From assembly GCF_026914265.1 (NCBI RefSeq), contig NC_069135.1, positions 5,597,001 through 5,661,000 of the forward strand: 64,000 nucleotides of DNA. The letters run 5' to 3'. The notes below the pieces were generated by a model. The model searched no databases. It was not told the origin of the DNA and saw nothing but the letters and a program-made list of their open reading frames with translations. The translations under genes and the position numbers were made by a program. The stretch is from Mya arenaria (lineage: Eukaryota; Mollusca; Bivalvia; Myida; Myidae). Shown here piece after piece: positions 60,201 to 64,000 of the stretch (its first letter is position 1; each line of letters opens with the position of its first letter).

Positions 60201-60538
60201 AGTTTTCAAACAGTCTCAAATCTGACTCTAGACTCACACTCAGGAAGGAAATTCCTGAGAAGTACAAAAATCCGATTTAAAAAAAAACAAAAAAACATAC
60301 TAGCAGTCGAAGAATTCTGGGATTTTACAAGTGTCACAAATAAATCTGCTTAACACTCATGTCAAGTGATGTGCCAAATGACTACTTGCTTTGTTCTGCC
60401 GTGCATGTCGTGTTTTATCTCTGGGGCGGCTATCCTGGCAGGAGCGGGGCTTGTTGTCACGTATGTGTGAAGCAAGTCTACGTAGTCGTCGTCGTTATCG
60501 TCATGGTCGTAGACCTCGACCTTCACCTTCATAGAGTC
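51229..60538 (-). CDS. Giant DSL-domain (Notch ligand-like) transmembrane protein, 54 EGF repeats; 5' exon(s) missing
   Basis: Eight exons join in phase to 2,295 residues plus a missing N-terminus: 60538-60390, 60108-59972, 59225-59100, 58897-58556, 58348-52577, 52041-51965, 51766-51666 and 51412-51229. Exon 1 here is the end of an MNNL/C2-like domain ([17 protein letters not shown]...HGRTK). Exon 2 is a DSL domain with all six cysteines ([38 protein letters not shown]). EGF 1 is in the third exon, EGF 2-4 in the fourth and EGF 5-54 in the single 5,772-bp exon, mostly calcium-binding type (D-I/V-D/N-E-C). Then follow a charged stalk, one TM helix ([20 protein letters not shown]) and a 63-aa tail ending TRPNT. 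DSL proteins are Notch ligands at the cell surface. The first intron needs a GC donor; the others are GT-AG. Confidence 0.88.
52140..52315. repeat. ~22-bp tandem repeat (TTAAAACGAGATAC-type), DSL gene intron
   Basis: Six or seven copies of a word like AGTCTTTAAAACGAGATACT recur between the giant EGF exon and the stalk exon, varying between GTCGTTAAAACG and GCCATTTAAACG. It probably represents the end of, or a fragment from, a dispersed element. It is clear of splice sites. Confidence 0.8.
54764..54998 (-). repeat. Recent tandem duplication of one EGF repeat (114-bp unit)
   Basis: Two adjacent EGF repeats share GKCVNN(I/V)[11 protein letters not shown] then EGQACDID, with only a few differences in their first third (DTVCNF against ESICNI). 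DNA identity across the 114-bp unit is far higher than between any other neighbours I compared. It shows the exon is still expanding by unequal exchange. Confidence 0.85.
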
Positions 60539-61089
60539 CTAAAGGGAGGACAAACAGTGTAGCACGTTGATAAGAAATATATTGGAAAGTTTATAGTGCG
60601 TATAAAATATGATTGAATCTTTGCAGCACGCCAAAACTGTGTGATTCGTACTAAGGAATAAGTGTTTAGATGCAATAAATTAACAATCTTAAGAAAAAAT
60701 AAACCGAAAGAGTTTTAGAAATAATCGATTCAAACACAAAAAGTATCAAGAGAAATATTTCGTAAGACGATTGTTATTTTTTTTCCAAAGAACTGAATGT
60801 ATGTACAGATATTCGCAATATACAAATGTAGAAGCGGTAAAACCTTGGAAACATAGTTTAATAGTTTTCGTAATGGAATTCATTGTTACATTTCTTTAAT
60901 ATATTTAGAACAAAACTATAACTGATTCATGTCATTCCTGCTTAAAAAGTAATTTTAGGTCTTCAACAAACAACACCAATAATATCGGGATATTACCTTC
61001 TCATTTATATAGGTCAATAGCACATACAACTCTTCATCATATCGGCGAATAAAATGTAAAGTATTTTATTTTCATTTTAATATATACGT

Positions 61090-61320
61090 TTGAAGTAAAA
61101 TACATGATTGTCAATGTCAGTACATTTATTAAGAATTAAAACGGGAGAAAATGCTAGAAATGATATTCCACTTAATGAACGTTCTAGTATTTGTTGTAAC
61201 CAAGTTGATATTGAGATGAGTTCTCTTTTGTATGTATGCTATACAGTTATTAGGTTGAAATGCATAAAACGTTATTATTTTGTTAACCCCTCTGTATGTT
61301 ATTAGCACAATATATTAAAA
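61090..61320 (+). mobile_element. Possible LINE ORF2 C-terminal fragment
   Basis: The plus frame includes HLLRIKTGENARNDIPLNER followed by SSICCNQVDIEMSSLLYVC. This loosely follows the (R)I.TG......P...R.C..C...(I)E.E.H.L..C layout of animal LINE C-termini. The match is weak and only this end is visible. Confidence 0.3.
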
Positions 61321-61989
61321 TGTGTTAGCAGATGTGAGCTGATTAAGTTATAAAAGAATCACTATGTATTAAAAGAGTGACTATTCTAAAAAAATATTCA
61401 TAATACTGTTCATCCTCCGTTCTCATGCTGTTTCCAATACAGCAACGACGCTCAAAACAGGTTCATGAAAAAAAGACTTGCATTATCAAATTAAACCTAT
61501 ATCACTTCATGATCAAAACAAAAAAGCATATGATTAAATAAAAATATATAAGCGATATTTTAGACCGCTTTGAGGCCACTTGGCTATTAATTAAACAATC
61601 GTTTATATTGCTTATATATTTCTATCTGTACACAATGCATATGCTGTTGTTTTTCGTTTCGATCATTAAAGTCAAATGTGTTAAACATGAATAAGAATTA
61701 AAATTGAAACAAAAAAAAACATTATTTTTTTGCATCAACCTACATTGTGCGCCTTTAAACAACAATACACGTGTACTGTACTTTGTACGGTCGTTGATGT
61801 AATTACTTTCCTTATATTCGCACTTACAGTGCATGTACATTCACTTGACATATATACCATAAACGCATGAGTTTAGATGATTTTCTTATGTATGAGTTTT
61901 AATTGACTCTTATTATGTTCTGTTCTGTTTTGTTCTTTATGTTTTGTATGCAATACATAGAAAATGCTTATTACGTGTATATTAAATAT

Positions 61990-62515
61990 ATTGGAAACTT
62001 TCCACGTTAACATGAAATATATTATTACGTTCGAAGCACGTTAACATGAAGTATATTGGAGACTTCGAAGTACGTTAACATGAAGTGTATTGGAGACTTC
62101 GAAGCACGTTAACATGAAGTATATTGAAGACTTCGAAGCACGTTAACATGAAATATACTGAAGACTTTGAAGCACGTTAGCGTAAAATATATCGAAGACT
62201 TTGAAGCACGGTAACATGAAATATATTGAATACTTCGAAACACGTTAACATGAAATATACTGAAGACTTCGAAGCACGTTAATGTGAAGTATACTGGAAA
62301 CTTCGGAGCACGTTAACATGACATATATTGGAGATTACGAAGCACGTTAATATGAAATATATTGGAATGTTCGAAGCACGTTAACGTAAAATATATTGAA
62401 GACTTCGAAGCACGTTAACATGAAATATATTGGAAACTTCGAAGCACGTTAACATGAAATATATTGGAAACTTCGAAGCACGTTAACATGAAATATATTG
62501 GAAACTTCGAAGCAC
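61990..62515. repeat. ~15 copies of a 34-bp unit (GAAGCACGTTAACATGAAAT core)
   Basis: Each unit holds GAAGCACGTTAACATGAAAT followed by ATATTGGAAACTTC. Period is about 34 bp with scattered substitutions. The three rightmost copies are nearly identical, while the left copies are more diverged. Nothing in it suggests coding function. Confidence 0.9.
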
Positions 62516-62599
62516 AGTACTTTGTGTATATTTCATTTAAATATACCTGTCTCTAAACAGAGTTGTTATACTAAAACAATAAGTTTTCTTATTGCTGCC

Positions 62600-64000
62600 A
62601 CAGTATATTGTAGGTGTTGATTTTATTCTTCATTGTTGCTATCGGTTTTTTTTCTCAATTCTTAGTCGTTTACTAAGATATTGGGCAAATATGGCACAAC
62701 TCGATATATTTCCTTCACATTTAAAGATGGAATATTTTTTCTAAAAGTATCATGAAATTTATTTGACAACCAAAATGTTCTTTGTTTGGCATTTAGTCAC
62801 AAAAGGTTATAGTTTGTATTATATTGCTCTTAAGCTAACGTCATTAAACGAACGTGTTGTGAATATTCTAAATCAACCCCAAAACGTCTGCGAAATATGA
62901 CATTTCCAAAACATATGGATGTTTGAGTCCATGTTCGTTAGACAAAAGTCACATAACCTGGATGCAACAATATTGGATGTGTATAGCTTCTTGTTATTTG
63001 GAAGGATATTAGTAATGTATTTCCATTGGATTTCCCGTTTCGTATCTATTGTTGTTTGAACGACTGTGTGTACACATTTTCCCGTTGTATAGAGTTTAAA
63101 AGTTCAAATTGAGATTCCCACTTTTTTGTAATTCCCTCAATTTTATCTGCATAATAAGTTGGTGTGATGTATAATATGCCTTCATTTTTTCAACCGGTTT
63201 TTCCAGTCATCAAAAATACTGATACAGTATAGTCTCGATAAATCGTAAAAGCCATACAAATAACAAATGTTCGACATATTTTTGCACCCCTATCATGCCA
63301 TTCTTTGTAAAAAATGTTTCATTACTCAGATTTTTTTTTATTTTGCTGATGTTCCATATTATTTCTTTTCTAAGATCGCAGCATGCGTCTTATATGTAAG
63401 CGTTGTCCGTGAGTGTATAATTTCTAGAAGAAATACAGTTTTTAATTGAAGATTTTGAATGAATTTTTTCAAATCAACAACTTTTAAAAATCAGATCTTC
63501 TCAGTATTGTTTGATCATTTGCATAAATTGTTTGACCCATTTGGATTGTCTGTTGGACAGGATTTTTTTTCACACAACTTGCTTTAATTGCTATAACAAA
63601 AAGAGATATGTTGAGCATTTTTAAACCACCATTTTCATATTCTTGAATTATTTGATTTCTTGATATTTTATCGGGATTTCCATTCCATAAGAATGTGTAC
63701 ATTTTGTGCTGTATCAGTTTAAACATGGCTCAGTTGGTGTTTCCAATATAGTTAGTGAGAACAGAAGTTTCTGGAACGCAAACGTTATTATTAAAACGTT
63801 ACTGATGTTATTTGAGTCCAAATCTCTTTTTTAAGAAGTGTTATGACGCTTTGTTTTTGTAGCTGAGTAAAACTTTCGTTATCTAATGAAAAATTGAGTG
63901 AGTCTTTAAATATTTTTTTATTTCATTCCATAACATTTTGTAAAATTCAGCAGTCAAACCGTCAGACCATGGGCTTTTATTTTTTATATCTTAAAAGGGC
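62600..64000 (-). mobile_element. L1/Tx1-like LINE, internally deleted, runs off the window
   Basis: Minus-strand text at the right edge reads NKSPWSDGLTAEFYKMLWNE (start of a reverse transcriptase domain). Then come FLWNGNPDKISRNQIIQEYE with NGGLKMLNI (RT C-terminal side, 63726-63484), and further left REIQWKYITNILPNNKKLYT with RLCDFCLTNMDSNIHMFWKC (C-terminal C..C..H..C region, about 62900-63060). The order and spacing match L1-clade ORF2, except that the catalytic core between the first two blocks is missing: only ~140 nt where over 1 kb is usual. Several stops and frame changes are present. The copy is dead. Confidence 0.8.

Larger units (their letters stand above)
60539..64000. other. 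Upstream of visible DSL exons: repeats and LINE remains
   Basis: The exon with the signal peptide and the first part of the MNNL domain should lie on the minus strand here or beyond the window. I could not find it. The region holds a 34-bp array and LINE fragments (separate entries) in AT-rich sequence. Confidence 0.4.

Overview
The window looks like nuclear DNA from a bivalve mollusc. It is AT-rich, has long introns, mollusc-style tRNA-derived SINEs, many terminal-inverted-repeat elements and minisatellites, and five animal genes. Bivalve is an inference from the repeat style and gene content; the species cannot be named from sequence alone. All splice models were built by hand from splice sites, phase continuity and recalled family alignments.

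Layout. (1) 1.1-10.6 kb: a divergent gene pair. SMIM30 (57-aa membrane microprotein, minus) and EIF4E3 (cap-binding translation factor, plus, seven exons, 213 aa) start 269 bp apart. EIF4E3 intron 2 holds a 2.9-kb DNA transposon that itself received a SINE. (2) 10.6-23.4 kb: gene-poor and repeat-rich, with a 2-kb array of a 17-bp unit, a 5 x 157-bp array and a MITE. (3) 23.6-34.4 kb, minus: HROB, the OB-fold partner of the MCM8-MCM9 helicase, complete in ten exons (798 aa), with decayed tandem copies of one exon and a foldback-like composite element in its first intron. (4) 36.8-40.4 kb, plus: the 3' four exons of an ankyrin-repeat/SOCS-box (ASB) E3 adaptor. (5) 41-51 kb: intergenic repeats, including a TTAA-flanked element holding a 62-bp satellite that hosts a further 606-bp insertion. 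(6) 51.2-60.5 kb, minus: a very large DSL-family Notch-ligand-like membrane protein (MNNL end, DSL, 54 EGF repeats, TM, short tail), with 50 EGF repeats in one 5.8-kb exon. Its 5' end is missing. (7) 60.5-64 kb: a 34-bp array and LINE remains.

The genes are unrelated neighbours (translation, recombination repair, ubiquitination, cell-cell signalling) and do not form a pathway. The most unusual object is the DSL protein: no DSL ligand known to me has close to 54 EGF repeats. One of its introns appears to use a GC-AG donor. No retrovirus-like or capsid-bearing element was recognised.
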